A DNA stretch of 64,000 nt from Alphaproteobacteria bacterium (GTDB lineage Bacteria; Pseudomonadota; Alphaproteobacteria; Caulobacterales; Caulobacteraceae), in contig JANYET010000039.1 in NCBI GenBank assembly GCA_025359785.1, positions 1 through 64,000 of the forward strand, in the 5' to 3' direction. The number at the start of each line of letters is the position of its first letter. Position 1 is the first letter of the stretch. The position numbers were made by a program, and so were the translations under genes. The notes under the pieces are model-generated. The model did no database searches and was not told where the DNA came from. It saw nothing but the letters and a program-made list of their open reading frames with translations. Of the stretch, positions 10,327-19,186 are shown one piece after another.

Positions 10327-11259
10327 CTACCTGACGCTGGCCACCTGACGCGGGGCGCCGAATCCCAGGGCGCGCAGGTCGAGGGCCGCCAGCCTCGGCC
10401 AGCGGAAGCTCCAGCGCTTGCGGGCCGGGATGCAGGACTCCAGGGCCGCCAGCAGCCGCTCGGTTGGGCCGTCGTTCAGGAAATGATTGGCGCCCTCGGT
10501 GCGGACAAACCGGATCGGCTGGCGGGTCAGCGTCTCGGCGGCCAGGCGCTCGGCGACCGCGATCGGCGCGAAGTCGTCCTTGTCGCCGTGGATCATGTGA
10601 ATGGGCATCGTCAGGTTGGCGAGCGCGCGTTTCGCATAGGCCAGCTGCGGCTTCTGGCCCGAGGCCTCGATGACCGCGTGGCGCAGGTCGCGGGGCAGCA
10701 TGCGCAGCGCCTTCGACCCCACGTCGATCAGCCAGCGCGAGGTGGGGCCGGTCTCGCCAAAGAAGCCGGAGAGCAGCACCAGGCTTGCCACCCCGCGCGG
10801 ATCGGCCTCGGCCATCAGCGCGGCGATCGCCGCCCCATAGCTCTGGCCGACCAGCAGCACCTTCTGGCCGCGCGCCGCGCGCAGCACCGGGGCCAGCGCC
10901 TGCGCCTGGGTGCGGATATCGGCGATCGGCTCCATCGGCTCCGACGCCGCGTAGCCCGGCCGGTCGATGACGATCATCTCGCGGTCCTGCGGCAGCTCGG
11001 CCAGCGTCTCGGCCCAATATTCCGCCCAGGACGGCGCGCCGGTGATCACCACGATCTTCCAGGGCGCGGGCCGGGCGCGCGGGGTTTCCAGCGCCGAAAT
11101 CCGCCAGCCGTGGCCGCCGCCCGCCTCGAAGCTCACGCGCCGCACCACGCTGTCCGGATAGTCGGCCGAGGTCGGCGCATGCTCGGTGCGGCCGCGCGCG
11201 GCGCTCTCGAACGAGGCCCAGCCCATCGCCAGCATGCCCTTTGGTCTTTTGCGGCTCAT
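10327..11259 (-). CDS. Alpha/beta hydrolase
   Basis: 310 residues. The alpha/beta-hydrolase core shows a catalytic nucleophile elbow GQSYG (Ser near 150), preceded by VIDRPGYAASEP, with the acid in HGDKDDFAP and His in GANHFLND. The arrangement is typical of serine esterases or lipases. The first 60 residues are less conserved in appearance. The substrate is unknown. It is transcribed in the same direction as the acyl-CoA synthetase gene upstream, with a gap of about 100 bp, so co-transcription is possible but not shown. Confidence 0.85.
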   Translation of the reverse strand: MSRKRPKGMLAMGWASFESAARGRTEHAPTSADYPDSVVRRVSFEAGGGHGWRISALETPRARPAPWKIVVITGAPSWAEYWAETLAELPQDREMIVIDRPGYAASEPMEPIADIRTQAQALAPVLRAARGQKVLLVGQSYGAAIAALMAEADPRGVASLVLLSGFFGETGPTSRWLIDVGSKALRMLPRDLRHAVIEASGQKPQLAYAKRALANLTMPIHMIHGDKDDFAPIAVAERLAAETLTRQPIRFVRTEGANHFLNDGPTERLLAALESCIPARKRWSFRWPRLAALDLRALGFGAPRQVASVR

Positions 11260-11357
11260 GACGCTCCAAATCCTCAGGTGTCGCCTTCGCCACCTGAGAT
11301 ATCCTGACCTAGGAATGCGGAACGCCGGCTTAAAGGCTTGGTTCGGTCCCGTTCAGC

Positions 11358-12989
11358 TTAAGGTGTCGGAACCCGGCCGGGCGTGGCCAACTGGTCACGC
11401 AATTCCCGCTTCAGCACCTTGCCGGTGGGCCCGATCGGCAGGGCCTCGACGATCCGCACCTCGTCCGGCGTCCACCACCTGGCGACGCGGGCCGCCACGT
11501 GGGCTTTCAGATCCTCCGGGTCCGCCGTCTGGCCGGGGCGCAGCACCACCAGCAGCAGCGGCCGTTCGTCCCACTTGGGATGCGGCACGCCGACCGCCGC
11601 GGCCATGGCCACCGCCGGATGCGAGCAGACCGCATCCTCCAGATCGAGCGTCGAGATCCATTCGCCGCCAGACTTGATCACGTCCTTCGCCCGGTCGGTG
11701 AGGCGGAGATAGCCCTCGGCGTCGAGGGTCGCGATGTCGCCGGTGTCGAACCAGCCGTCGTCGGTGAACACCTCGGCGCCCTCATGCTTGAAATAGGCCG
11801 AGGCCACCCACGGCCCGCGCACCTGCAGGGCGCCGGCGCTGTGGCCGTCGCGGGGCAACTCGCCGCCGTCCTCGCCCATGATCCGCAGGTCCACACCCCA
11901 GAGGCCCCGGCCCTGCTTCACCTTGCGCGTCAGCGTAGCCGCCGAGTCCTCTCCGGCGTGCCGCGGCAGCGGCGTGTTGATGACGCCCAGGGGCGAGGTT
12001 TCGGTCATGCCCCAGATCTGGCGCACCTGGCCGCCCAGCCGGTCCTCGATGCGGCTGATCAACGCCGCGGTCGGCGCCGAGCCGCCGACCGCGATGGTCT
12101 TGACCGAGGTCAGCCGCTGGCCGGTCTGGTCCAGGTGATCGGCGACCCCCAGCCAGATGGTCGGCACGCCCAAGAGGAACGTCACGCCTTCGGCCTCGAT
12201 CAGCTCGGCGATACTGGCCCCGTCCAGCGCCCGGCCCGGCAGCACCAGGCTCGCGCCGACCAACGGCGCCGCATAGGGCGTGCACCAGGCGTTGGCGTGG
12301 TACATCTGGGCGCACGGCATGACCACGTCGCGCGCCGAGAAGTTGAAGGCGTCCGGCAGGCCAAGCGCCATGGCGTGCAGCACCGTCGAGCGATGCGAAT
12401 AGAGCACCCCCTTCGGATTGCCGGTGGTGCCGGAGGTGTAGCAGAGCCCCGACGCCTGTCGCTCATCAAGCTCCGGCCAGCTGAAGTCCTCAGAGTTGGC
12501 CGCGATCAGGTCTTCGTAGATCAAGGCGTCGGCGGGCGCTTCGGAGGGAAGGTGCGCGGCGTCGGTCATGGCCACGAACCGGCCCACCCGCGGCATCTGG
12601 GCCTGCAGCGCGGCCACCTGACCCGCGAAGGTGATGTCGAAGAACAGGAAGGCGTCCTCGGCGTGGTTCGCCACCCAGACGATCTGCTCCGACGAGAGCC
12701 GCGGGTTGATGGTGTGCAGGATCGCGCCGATGCCGGTCACCGCGAAATAGAGCTCGAAATGCCGGTGAGTGCTCCAGGCCAGCGTCGCCACCCGGTCGCC
12801 CGGCTTGACGCCCATGGCGACCAGCGCGTTGGCCATCCGCTTGGTGCGCAAGAGCGCGTCGGCATAGCCGTAGCGATGGATCGGTCCCTCGACCGTGCGG
12901 TCCACCACCTGCCGGTCCGGATGATACCGCGCCGCATAGTCCAGGATCGACGGCAGCGTCAGCGCCCGGTCCATCATCAGCGCCTGCAT
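11358..12989 (-). CDS. AlkK-like medium/long-chain acyl-CoA synthetase
   Basis: A 543-residue ANL-superfamily adenylating enzyme. The P-loop signature is YTSGTTGNPKGVLYSHRS, then GMTETSPLG, DGWFDTGDIA and DRAKDVIKSGGEWIS, with the C-terminal catalytic Lys in TGKVLKREL. The overall motif pattern resembles Pseudomonas AlkK (for example INPRLSSEQI, VLPGRALDGAS, WDERPLLL), so activation of medium-chain fatty acids to acyl-CoA is the best guess. A longer frame starts at 13139, but GGGAGG before the ATG at 12989 and the family N-terminus favour this start. Confidence 0.9.
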   Translation of the reverse strand: MQALMMDRALTLPSILDYAARYHPDRQVVDRTVEGPIHRYGYADALLRTKRMANALVAMGVKPGDRVATLAWSTHRHFELYFAVTGIGAILHTINPRLSSEQIVWVANHAEDAFLFFDITFAGQVAALQAQMPRVGRFVAMTDAAHLPSEAPADALIYEDLIAANSEDFSWPELDERQASGLCYTSGTTGNPKGVLYSHRSTVLHAMALGLPDAFNFSARDVVMPCAQMYHANAWCTPYAAPLVGASLVLPGRALDGASIAELIEAEGVTFLLGVPTIWLGVADHLDQTGQRLTSVKTIAVGGSAPTAALISRIEDRLGGQVRQIWGMTETSPLGVINTPLPRHAGEDSAATLTRKVKQGRGLWGVDLRIMGEDGGELPRDGHSAGALQVRGPWVASAYFKHEGAEVFTDDGWFDTGDIATLDAEGYLRLTDRAKDVIKSGGEWISTLDLEDAVCSHPAVAMAAAVGVPHPKWDERPLLLVVLRPGQTADPEDLKAHVAARVARWWTPDEVRIVEALPIGPTGKVLKRELRDQLATPGRVPTP

Positions 12990-13043
12990 GCCATGCCTCC
13001 CAAGGTGTCCTGTTGCTCCAAACCTAGGCCCAACCCCAACCGT

Positions 13044-13193
13044 CGTCATCCTGCGGTCAGCCGTAGGCTGATCCGGGGGACAAATGATCTCCGTGAAAGG
13101 CCACGGGAACGCGGCGGCGCCGCCACGCGTGATCGCCACCGCTTGCGATCATGGGTCCCCCGGATCGCCTCTTCGTGCGACCGTAGGATGACG
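13044..13193. repeat. 150-bp imperfect inverted repeat (MITE/REP-like)
   Basis: Outer arms 13044-13058 and 13179-13193 match as inverted repeats at 14 of 15 positions (GTCATCCT-type end). Inner arms 13070-13080 and 13156-13166 match perfectly over 11 bp (GATCCGGGGGA type). No transposase is present. It occupies much of the 446-bp gap between the acyl-CoA synthetase and the PEP-CTERM gene; the rest of that gap shows no gene. Confidence 0.72.
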
Positions 13194-13435
13194 GGTTTTG
13201 AGAGTCAGGTCCCCGAGACGCCGCGTCAGCAGAGGCTCAGCCGGAGCTCCGGCGATCGGGATCGTCGTAGGGCTTCCCGCACGCACAAGTTTCCGGCTCG
13301 GCTTGATCAATGTTGGTCATGCGCGATCCGCGTTCGCCCCGCATAGTGAAGGCCGGGACGACAGGCGGACGCCGCGTCCCGATGTGTTCATGGCGTGCTC
13401 AACGGGATGATCGCGCCGCTGGTAAGGAGTTGGCG

Positions 13436-14254
13436 ATGCGTGGTGCAGTAGGGCTGCTATTCGGGTTGGGACTGACGCTGTTGGCGGGGCAGGCCTTGGC
13501 CGGCGAGGTGCTGACGGCGGCGAGCGGTACGGTAGCGGCCGGCGCGAGGTTTCTGGCGGACGGCGTCAGCCATACCGCGACGGGCGCCTATGACGACCAC
13601 GCCTCCTACGCCAAGTTCGGGTCCCAGTCCGACGCCAATCTGTCCACCATCACCCCCTACGTGAGCGCCTACGGCACGGGCGCGGCCTGCTTCTGCGGCG
13701 CGGCCACCGGGGGCGGCGAAGGCCGGGCCTACCTGAGCTACAGCTTCGAGTTCCTGGGTGGTCCCGCCGACCTGATGATCCCGGTGACCATCACCTACAA
13801 CATGGTGCTGTCGGTTCTGGCCGACGGGTATGCCGAAGGCCAGTTCATCGTGTTCAACCACGCCTACAATGGCGCTTTCGACCCGATCTATAACGACAGC
13901 TCGACGATCGGCGGAACGACGAACGTGTTCGGCCTGAACGTGACCCGCAGCTTCTCGTTCAACGCCGCCTACAATACCGAGAATTCGATCTTCATGGGGG
14001 TGCTGGCCAACAGCTCGAACTCCTTCACCCATGGCGCCGCCTCGGCCTACCTGGATCCGATCATCTCGATCGATCCGGCGTTCGCGGCCCTGCATCCGGG
14101 GACCTCGCTGGTGTTGAGCGACGGCGTCCTGAACGCGGAGCCCGGAGGAGCCGGCGGCGGGGTTCCGGAGCCGGCGTCCTGGGCGCTGATGATCGCGGGT
14201 TTCGGCCTGGCCGGCGCGGCCTTGCGGCGGCGTCGGGGCGTCGTCGAGGCCTGA
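13436..14254 (+). CDS. PEP-CTERM sorted exoprotein
   Basis: A 272-residue secreted protein. A signal peptide (about 1-22, ending in AGQALAG) precedes a beta-rich body of unknown function and a C-terminal PEP-CTERM tail VPEPASWALMIAGFGLAG followed by an Arg-rich cluster. Such tails are recognised by an exosortase (Epsh/XrtA type), which cleaves and anchors or releases the protein at the surface, typically with exopolysaccharide. No exosortase lies in this window. AAGGAG precedes the ATG. A CFCG segment in the body may form a disulfide. Confidence 0.88.
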   Translation: MRGAVGLLFGLGLTLLAGQALAGEVLTAASGTVAAGARFLADGVSHTATGAYDDHASYAKFGSQSDANLSTITPYVSAYGTGAACFCGAATGGGEGRAYLSYSFEFLGGPADLMIPVTITYNMVLSVLADGYAEGQFIVFNHAYNGAFDPIYNDSSTIGGTTNVFGLNVTRSFSFNAAYNTENSIFMGVLANSSNSFTHGAASAYLDPIISIDPAFAALHPGTSLVLSDGVLNAEPGGAGGGVPEPASWALMIAGFGLAGAALRRRRGVVEA

Positions 14255-14327
14255 GGGACGAACGCTGTCGTCTGCTCTTTGATCGTCATCGCCCGGCTTG
14301 TCCGGGCCATGACGAGATTTGGTAGGG

Positions 14328-15095
14328 TCAGCGGGAAGCGGGCGGCCGCGCCACCGTCATCATGTAGTTGACCTCGGCGTCGTGACTTTGGGACCAGCGG
14401 CCTGAGAGGGGGTCGAAGACGACGCCGTAGGGGCCGTCGACCGCCACGGGCTGATCCGCCAGGAAGCCGCGCAGTTCGTCCGGCTTGAGGAACTTCGACC
14501 AGTCGTGGGTGCCGACCGGCAGCCAGCGCAGGATGTATTCGGCGCCCACCTTGGCCAGCGCGAAGGCCTTCAGCGTGCGGTTCAGGGTGGCGACGATCAT
14601 CAGGCCCCCTGGCTTTTCAGGCGTGGCCGGGCGGAGCATGGCGGCGCAGTCGCGCAGGAATTGCCCGGGATCGGCCACGTGCTCGATCACCTCCATGTTG
14701 AGGATCACGTCGAAAGCCTCGCCGGCCGCCAGCAGGGCCTCGGCGGTGGAGCAGCGGTAGTCGACGGTGACGCCCACCTCGGCGGCGTGGGCGCTGGCCG
14801 TGCCGATGTTGCGCTCAGAGGCGTCGACGCCGACGACGGTAAAGCCCAGGCGCGACATGGGCTCGCTGAGCAGGCCGCCGCCACAGCCGATGTCGAGCAG
14901 GCGCAGGCCCTCGAACGGCCTGCGGGCCGCGGGATCGCGGCCGAAACGGTGCAGCGCCTGGTCGCGGATGAAGCTGAGCCGCGTCGGGTTGAATTTGTGC
15001 AGCGGCGCGAACTTGCCCTTGGGGTCCCACCATTCGGCGGCGATGCGGGAGAACCGCTCGACCTCGGCGGGATCGATGGAGGTGTGGATAGTCAT
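14328..15095 (-). CDS. ubiG: Ubiquinone biosynthesis O-methyltransferase UbiG
   Basis: 255 residues, the normal length. It catalyses both O-methylation steps of ubiquinone synthesis. The N-terminal segment [20 protein letters not shown] is the UbiG signature, followed by the SAM motif [22 protein letters not shown] and NMEVIEHV. The WLPVGTHDW segment is also characteristic. It is a cytoplasmic, membrane-associated enzyme of the Ubi pathway. It is divergent from lysC across a 317-bp gap filled with repeat elements. Confidence 0.96.
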   Translation of the reverse strand: MTIHTSIDPAEVERFSRIAAEWWDPKGKFAPLHKFNPTRLSFIRDQALHRFGRDPAARRPFEGLRLLDIGCGGGLLSEPMSRLGFTVVGVDASERNIGTASAHAAEVGVTVDYRCSTAEALLAAGEAFDVILNMEVIEHVADPGQFLRDCAAMLRPATPEKPGGLMIVATLNRTLKAFALAKVGAEYILRWLPVGTHDWSKFLKPDELRGFLADQPVAVDGPYGVVFDPLSGRWSQSHDAEVNYMMTVARPPASR

Positions 15096-15191
15096 TGCTC
15101 ACTCTCTAACCGTCATCCCGGCCGAAGCGAAGCCCACGGGTCCGACCAAGGTCGGCCCGAGGACAGGCCCGAGCCGGGACCAAGGTTTTTG

Positions 15192-15269
15192 AACCACGGA
15201 TTTCACGGATGTCACGGATTAGGTCGGTGGCGCGCGGAGCAATCCGAGTAATCGGTGAAATCCGTGGTT
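15192..15269. repeat. Inverted repeat in ubiG-lysC gap
   Basis: Perfect 15-bp arms, AACCACGGATTTCAC at 15192-15206 and its complement at 15255-15269. The sequence type is a dispersed palindrome common in proteobacterial genomes. In the same 317-bp gap (15096-15412), 15298-15315 is a partial copy of the REP unit found at 50331 and 52606. No gene was seen in the gap. Confidence 0.72.
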
Positions 15270-15412
15270 TTCGGCCTGCGGCGCTTACGAAAAACGCCTG
15301 GGTCCCGCTTTCGCGAGCATGAGCAGGGTGGAGGGGGCGTTGCGGCCATCGCTCACCGCCGCTAGAAGGCTCCGCCCTTCGCAAGCGCAGCAACGGACCC
15401 TCGCCCGCCCTA

Positions 15413-16678
15413 ATGTCCCGCCTTGTCATGAAATTTGGCGGCACGTCCGTGGCCGACCTGGAGCGTATCCGCCGGGTGGCGCGGCTGGTGCAGGCCGAGG
15501 TCGCGGCGGGGCACAAGGTCGCCGTGGTGGTCTCGGCGATGGCCGGCAAGACCAATGAGCTGGTCGCCTGGACCGACGGCTCCGGCGCGTCGGCCCCCGG
15601 GCTGACGCCGTCCGATGATGAATACGATGTGGTGGTGGCCTCCGGCGAGCAGGTGACCGCGGGCCTGCTGGCCATGGCGCTGCGCAACGCCGGCACGCCG
15701 GCGCGGTCGTGGATGGGCTGGCAGATTCCAATCATCGCCGACGACGCCCATGGCCGCGCGCGCATCGACGACGTCGAGCCTGACCGGCTGATCGCGGCGA
15801 TGGACGCGGGCCAGGTGGCGGTGATCGCGGGCTTCCAGGGCGTCACCCGCGACGGCCGCATCGCCACGCTGGGCCGCGGCGGCTCCGACACCTCAGCGGT
15901 GGCGATCGCCGCCGCCGTGAAGGCGATCCGCTGCGACATCTACACCGACGTCGATGGCGTCTACACCACCGACCCGCGCATCGAGTCCAAGGCGCGCAAG
16001 CTCAACAAGATCTCCTACGAAGAGATGCTGGAGATGGCGTCGTTGGGCGCCAAGGTGCTGCAGACCCGCTCGGTGGAACTGGCCATGGCGCAGAACGTGC
16101 CGTTGCGGGTGCTGTCGAGTTTCGTGGAGCCGGGCGAGGCGCCCAGTCTTGATGGTTCGGGTCAGGGCACCATCGTGTGCGACGAGGATGAGATCATGGA
16201 AAAGCGGATCGTCAGCGGCGTGGCCTACAGCCGCGATGAGGCCAAGATCAGCCTCTTCGGCCTGCCCGACCACCCGGGCGTCTCGTCGATCATCTTCGGG
16301 GCGCTGGCCGACGCCAACGTCAACGTCGACATGATTGTCCAGAGCCACGCGCGCACCGCCGACACCGCCAACATGGAGTTCACGGTCGGCAAGCGCGACG
16401 CGGCCCGCGCCGTGGACATCGTCCGCGCCGCCCAGACCAGCATCGGCTTCGACGACGTGGCGGTGAACGACGAGGTCTCCAAGGTCTCGGTGATCGGCGT
16501 CGGCATGCGCAGCCACACCGGCGTCGCCAAGACCATGTTCGCCGCCCTGGCCGAGAAGGGCGTCAACATCCAGGTGATCTCGACCTCGGAGATCAAGATC
16601 AGCGTGCTGATCGACGCGGCCTACACCGAGCTGGCGGTCCGCGCCCTGCACGCCGCCTATGGGCTCGACCAGCTCTAG
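15413..16678 (+). CDS. lysC: Aspartate kinase
   Basis: 421 residues, monofunctional. It phosphorylates aspartate as the first step to lysine, threonine, methionine and diaminopimelate. The kinase domain begins VMKFGGTSVADLERI and includes VTRDGRIATLGRGGSDTSA and the ATP-binding TDVDGVYTTDP. Two ACT domains follow (about 265-340 and 345-415; for example GLPDHPGV and GVGMRSHTGVAKTMF), indicating feedback regulation by lysine and/or threonine. No homoserine dehydrogenase is fused. The ATG is well placed next to the family N-terminus. Confidence 0.96.
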   Translation: MSRLVMKFGGTSVADLERIRRVARLVQAEVAAGHKVAVVVSAMAGKTNELVAWTDGSGASAPGLTPSDDEYDVVVASGEQVTAGLLAMALRNAGTPARSWMGWQIPIIADDAHGRARIDDVEPDRLIAAMDAGQVAVIAGFQGVTRDGRIATLGRGGSDTSAVAIAAAVKAIRCDIYTDVDGVYTTDPRIESKARKLNKISYEEMLEMASLGAKVLQTRSVELAMAQNVPLRVLSSFVEPGEAPSLDGSGQGTIVCDEDEIMEKRIVSGVAYSRDEAKISLFGLPDHPGVSSIIFGALADANVNVDMIVQSHARTADTANMEFTVGKRDAARAVDIVRAAQTSIGFDDVAVNDEVSKVSVIGVGMRSHTGVAKTMFAALAEKGVNIQVISTSEIKISVLIDAAYTELAVRALHAAYGLDQL

Positions 16679-17037
16679 GCAGCGACGCCACCTGCCTGGA
16701 GAGAGGCGGCCTCGTTGTATTCGAGGTAGCCGTCCTCGACCGCCGGGATGATCTCCAGCACCTCGAAATAGGGCAGACCGAGGAACGGCGTGTCGCGCAG
16801 GGCGTCGATCAGGAAATAATAGGCCCGGATGTCGCGGGTCTCGAAGACCGCGATGTCGGTCGCCCGGCCGCTGAACGCCTCGGCGTCGTAGAAGCGCAGG
16901 CTGACGGCGGGGTAGCGGCCGAGGATCGGCTTCACCGTCTCGTCGATATGCGCCGTCCGCGCCTCTCGCGAGAGCGCCAGCCAGGCCGGCGAACTGCGCA
17001 GCAGCATGAAGAAGGTGAGTTTCGGGGCGTCGTACAT
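16675..17037 (-). CDS. Darcynin-like protein
   Basis: A 120-residue protein with the N-terminal pattern LTFFMLLRSSPAWLALSREAR, which resembles the darcynin family (a small bacterial family of unknown function). The body looks like a ferredoxin-like alpha/beta fold (VSLRFYDAEAF ... DIAVFETRDI ... YFEVLEIIPAVED), similar to dimeric alpha-beta-barrel proteins. A frame start exists at 17079, but the family N-terminus fits ATG at 17037 with AGGAC upstream. It is divergent from a TetR regulator and is therefore a likely TetR target. Family assignment is from memory of sequence pattern and is moderate. Confidence 0.6.
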   Translation of the reverse strand: MYDAPKLTFFMLLRSSPAWLALSREARTAHIDETVKPILGRYPAVSLRFYDAEAFSGRATDIAVFETRDIRAYYFLIDALRDTPFLGLPYFEVLEIIPAVEDGYLEYNEAASLQAGGVAA

Positions 17038-17054
17038 GGCGGCTTGTCCTGACT

Positions 17055-17082
17055 GCAATTGCGGGCATGATGTGAGCAATCA
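17055..17082. promoter_or_regulatory. Candidate TetR operator
   Basis: In the 68-bp gap between the divergent darcynin-like and tetR genes there is a perfect 8-bp palindrome GCAATTGC (17055-17062) and a TGAT-N7-ATCA element (17068-17082). TetR-family proteins commonly bind palindromes in such gaps; which of the two is used is not known. Confidence 0.35.
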
Positions 17083-17105
17083 TTCAGGTTTCCGACTCGC
17101 GTTTC

Positions 17106-17756
17106 ATGCCGCCACCGCCGCCCCGAAAATCCCCGCGCCAGCAGCGATCGCGCCAGACCGTCGAGGTGGTGCTGGAGGCGGCGGCTCACATTCTGGAGGA
17201 CGGCGGGCTGGCGCGGTTCAACACCAACGCCGTGGCCGCCCGCGCCGGGGTCAGCGTTGGATCGATCTATCAGTACTTCCCGGACAAGGACGCGGTGATG
17301 ACCGCGCTGATCCGGCGCGAGGCGGCGCGCTTCGACGGTGCGCTGGAACGCGCGCTGGCGGGCGCGGCGGACCTTCCCCTCGACGACGCTATCGGAGGCC
17401 TGATCGCCGTCGCCGTTCGCCACCAGACCGAGCGGCCCAACCTGGCGCGAATTCTCGATCTCGAGGAGCGTCGCCTGGGCCTGGAGGAGCAGGCTGAGGC
17501 GGCGACGGCCGCCGCGCTGAACCGGCTGACCGCGTTCCTCGAGACGCGCGGCGTCTGGGAACCGGCGGTGTCGGCCGCCGACCTGCTGAACCTGGCGCGC
17601 GGCATGATCGACGGTGCGCTCGGCGACGATCCCGCCGACCTCAGCCGGCGGGTGCGCCGGGCGATCCTGGGCTATCTGGCCGCCGGGCCTCAGCCGTCGA
17701 AGTCGAACACCACCCCGTCGTCGGGCGGCGGGCTGATCCCGCGCGCGCTGCCCTAG
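17106..17756 (+). CDS. TetR-family transcriptional regulator
   Basis: 216 residues. The N-terminal TetR helix-turn-helix (about 10-60) reads RQQRSRQTVEVVLEAAAHIL then FNTNAVAARAGVSVGSIYQYFPDKDAVM, the classic signature. The C-terminal ligand-binding domain is variable and ends in a proline/serine tail. It probably represses the divergent darcynin-like gene and perhaps the neighbouring MFS exporter. The ligand is unknown. The MFS gene starts well away and converges on this gene. Confidence 0.93.
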   Translation: MPPPPPRKSPRQQRSRQTVEVVLEAAAHILEDGGLARFNTNAVAARAGVSVGSIYQYFPDKDAVMTALIRREAARFDGALERALAGAADLPLDDAIGGLIAVAVRHQTERPNLARILDLEERRLGLEEQAEAATAAALNRLTAFLETRGVWEPAVSAADLLNLARGMIDGALGDDPADLSRRVRRAILGYLAAGPQPSKSNTTPSSGGGLIPRALP

Positions 17757-17759
17757 CGC

Positions 17760-19160
17760 TCAGGCCTTTTCCGCCGACCCCGTCATCCGGAACGCCGCCC
17801 AGCCACCGATCAGCGCCAGCGGGATCACCGCGACGAAAATCCACAGCGAGGCGGCCCGCGCGGCCTCGGCGCTCAGCCCGCCCGAGAACCCGCAGAGATT
17901 GGCCGCGACGCCGGAGATCGCCGCCCCGGCCGCGGCGCCGGCTTGACGGACGGCGGTCACCGCCGAGGATCCGATGGCCTTGTCGTCATCGGACAGCGCC
18001 ATGATCAGCCGGCGGCTCATGAAGGCGAAGGCAAAGCCGAACGCGGCCCCCATCAGCGATCCGCCCAGGATCACCCAGACGAAGGCGCCTTCGGCCAGGG
18101 TGAAGGCGAGGATCACCAGGCTGGCCAGCAGGCAGCCGACGCCGACGCGGATCCAGCGCGCGTCCCACAGGCCCGTCGCGCCCGCCACCGCCATCGCCGC
18201 CAGTGTCCAGGCCGCCGACTCCGCGCCGATGGTGTAGCCCGCCGCCAGCGGCGAGAACCCGCGCAGCTGCTGCAGGATCGGCGGGCCATAGATCGCAAAG
18301 CCCATGGTCGCCGCCGTCATCGCGAACATCGCCAGGTAGCCGGAGCCGCAGACGGTCCGAAGGTCGCCGGCGCGGTGCGGCAGCAGGCGGACCTTGGCGC
18401 GCCCGTCGATCCAGACGACCAGCGCCAATACCGCAAGACCGGCCAGCACGAGCCCGACGGACAGGGCCGGCGCGGGGGCCAGGTCTGCCACCGCGATGGC
18501 CGCCACGCCGGCGCTCAGGACGCAAAGCTGCAACCAGGGAATGCCCGGCCCGCCGCCGGCCTTGGCCGACCCGCGCAGCAGGAACGGCGCGGCGAGCCCG
18601 AACACCGCCGTCTGGGCCGCGAACAGCCAGAAGACGTCCCGCCAGTTTCCGGTCTGCACCACGATCCCGCCGAACAGCGGCCCCAGCACCGTGGCGATCC
18701 CCCAGACGAAGGTCACGCTGGCGAACACCCGCGCCAGGTGCCGCTCGGGGAACAACACGGCGATGGCCACCATGGCGAAGCCGGAAATCCAGCCCGAACC
18801 CAGGCCCTGGATCAGCCGGCCGACCAGGAAGGTGGCGATGTCGGGGGCCAGCGCGCTCATCACGCAGCCGGCCGCCATGATCGCCCCGGCGGCCGCCGTG
18901 GCCGCGCGCAGTCCGAACATCTCCGAGATCCGCCCGGAGCTCGCGCCGGCCAGGATCGCGCCCACCAGGAACCCCGCCGTCGCCCAGCTGAAATAGGCGT
19001 AGCCGCCGAGCTGAGCGCCCACACTGGGCATGATCGTCGAGGTCACCAGATTGTCGGCGGCGTTCAGCCAGACGCCCAGGCAGATCAACGCGAAGCGCGG
19101 CAGCCGGCCGTCGGCCAGCAGGTCCGCCCAGGTGTTGGACCGATCGTCGGAAGCACTCAT
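17760..19160 (-). CDS. MFS transporter (multidrug-type)
   Basis: A 466-residue inner-membrane protein with about 14 hydrophobic helices, as in DHA2-like drug:proton antiporters. Helix 1 region ALICLGVWLNAADNLVTSTIMPSV resembles the motif D1 area. The loop GRISEMFGLRAA is motif A (G-x-x-x-D/E-x-x-G-R-like), and the helix 4-5 region GLGSGWISGFAMVAIAVLFPE fits. Near its N-terminus is a charged cytoplasmic stretch. Export of toxic compounds is likely; the substrate is unknown. It converges on tetR with a 3-bp gap, a common exporter/regulator arrangement. Confidence 0.88.
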   Translation of the reverse strand: MSASDDRSNTWADLLADGRLPRFALICLGVWLNAADNLVTSTIMPSVGAQLGGYAYFSWATAGFLVGAILAGASSGRISEMFGLRAATAAAGAIMAAGCVMSALAPDIATFLVGRLIQGLGSGWISGFAMVAIAVLFPERHLARVFASVTFVWGIATVLGPLFGGIVVQTGNWRDVFWLFAAQTAVFGLAAPFLLRGSAKAGGGPGIPWLQLCVLSAGVAAIAVADLAPAPALSVGLVLAGLAVLALVVWIDGRAKVRLLPHRAGDLRTVCGSGYLAMFAMTAATMGFAIYGPPILQQLRGFSPLAAGYTIGAESAAWTLAAMAVAGATGLWDARWIRVGVGCLLASLVILAFTLAEGAFVWVILGGSLMGAAFGFAFAFMSRRLIMALSDDDKAIGSSAVTAVRQAGAAAGAAISGVAANLCGFSGGLSAEAARAASLWIFVAVIPLALIGGWAAFRMTGSAEKA

Positions 19161-19186
19161 GCGGGCCGTCTAGCCCATGGTCGCGC

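Noticed and set aside
13296..13306. TTGATCAA as an FNR-type site
   Set aside because: The two halves overlap without the 4-base spacer.
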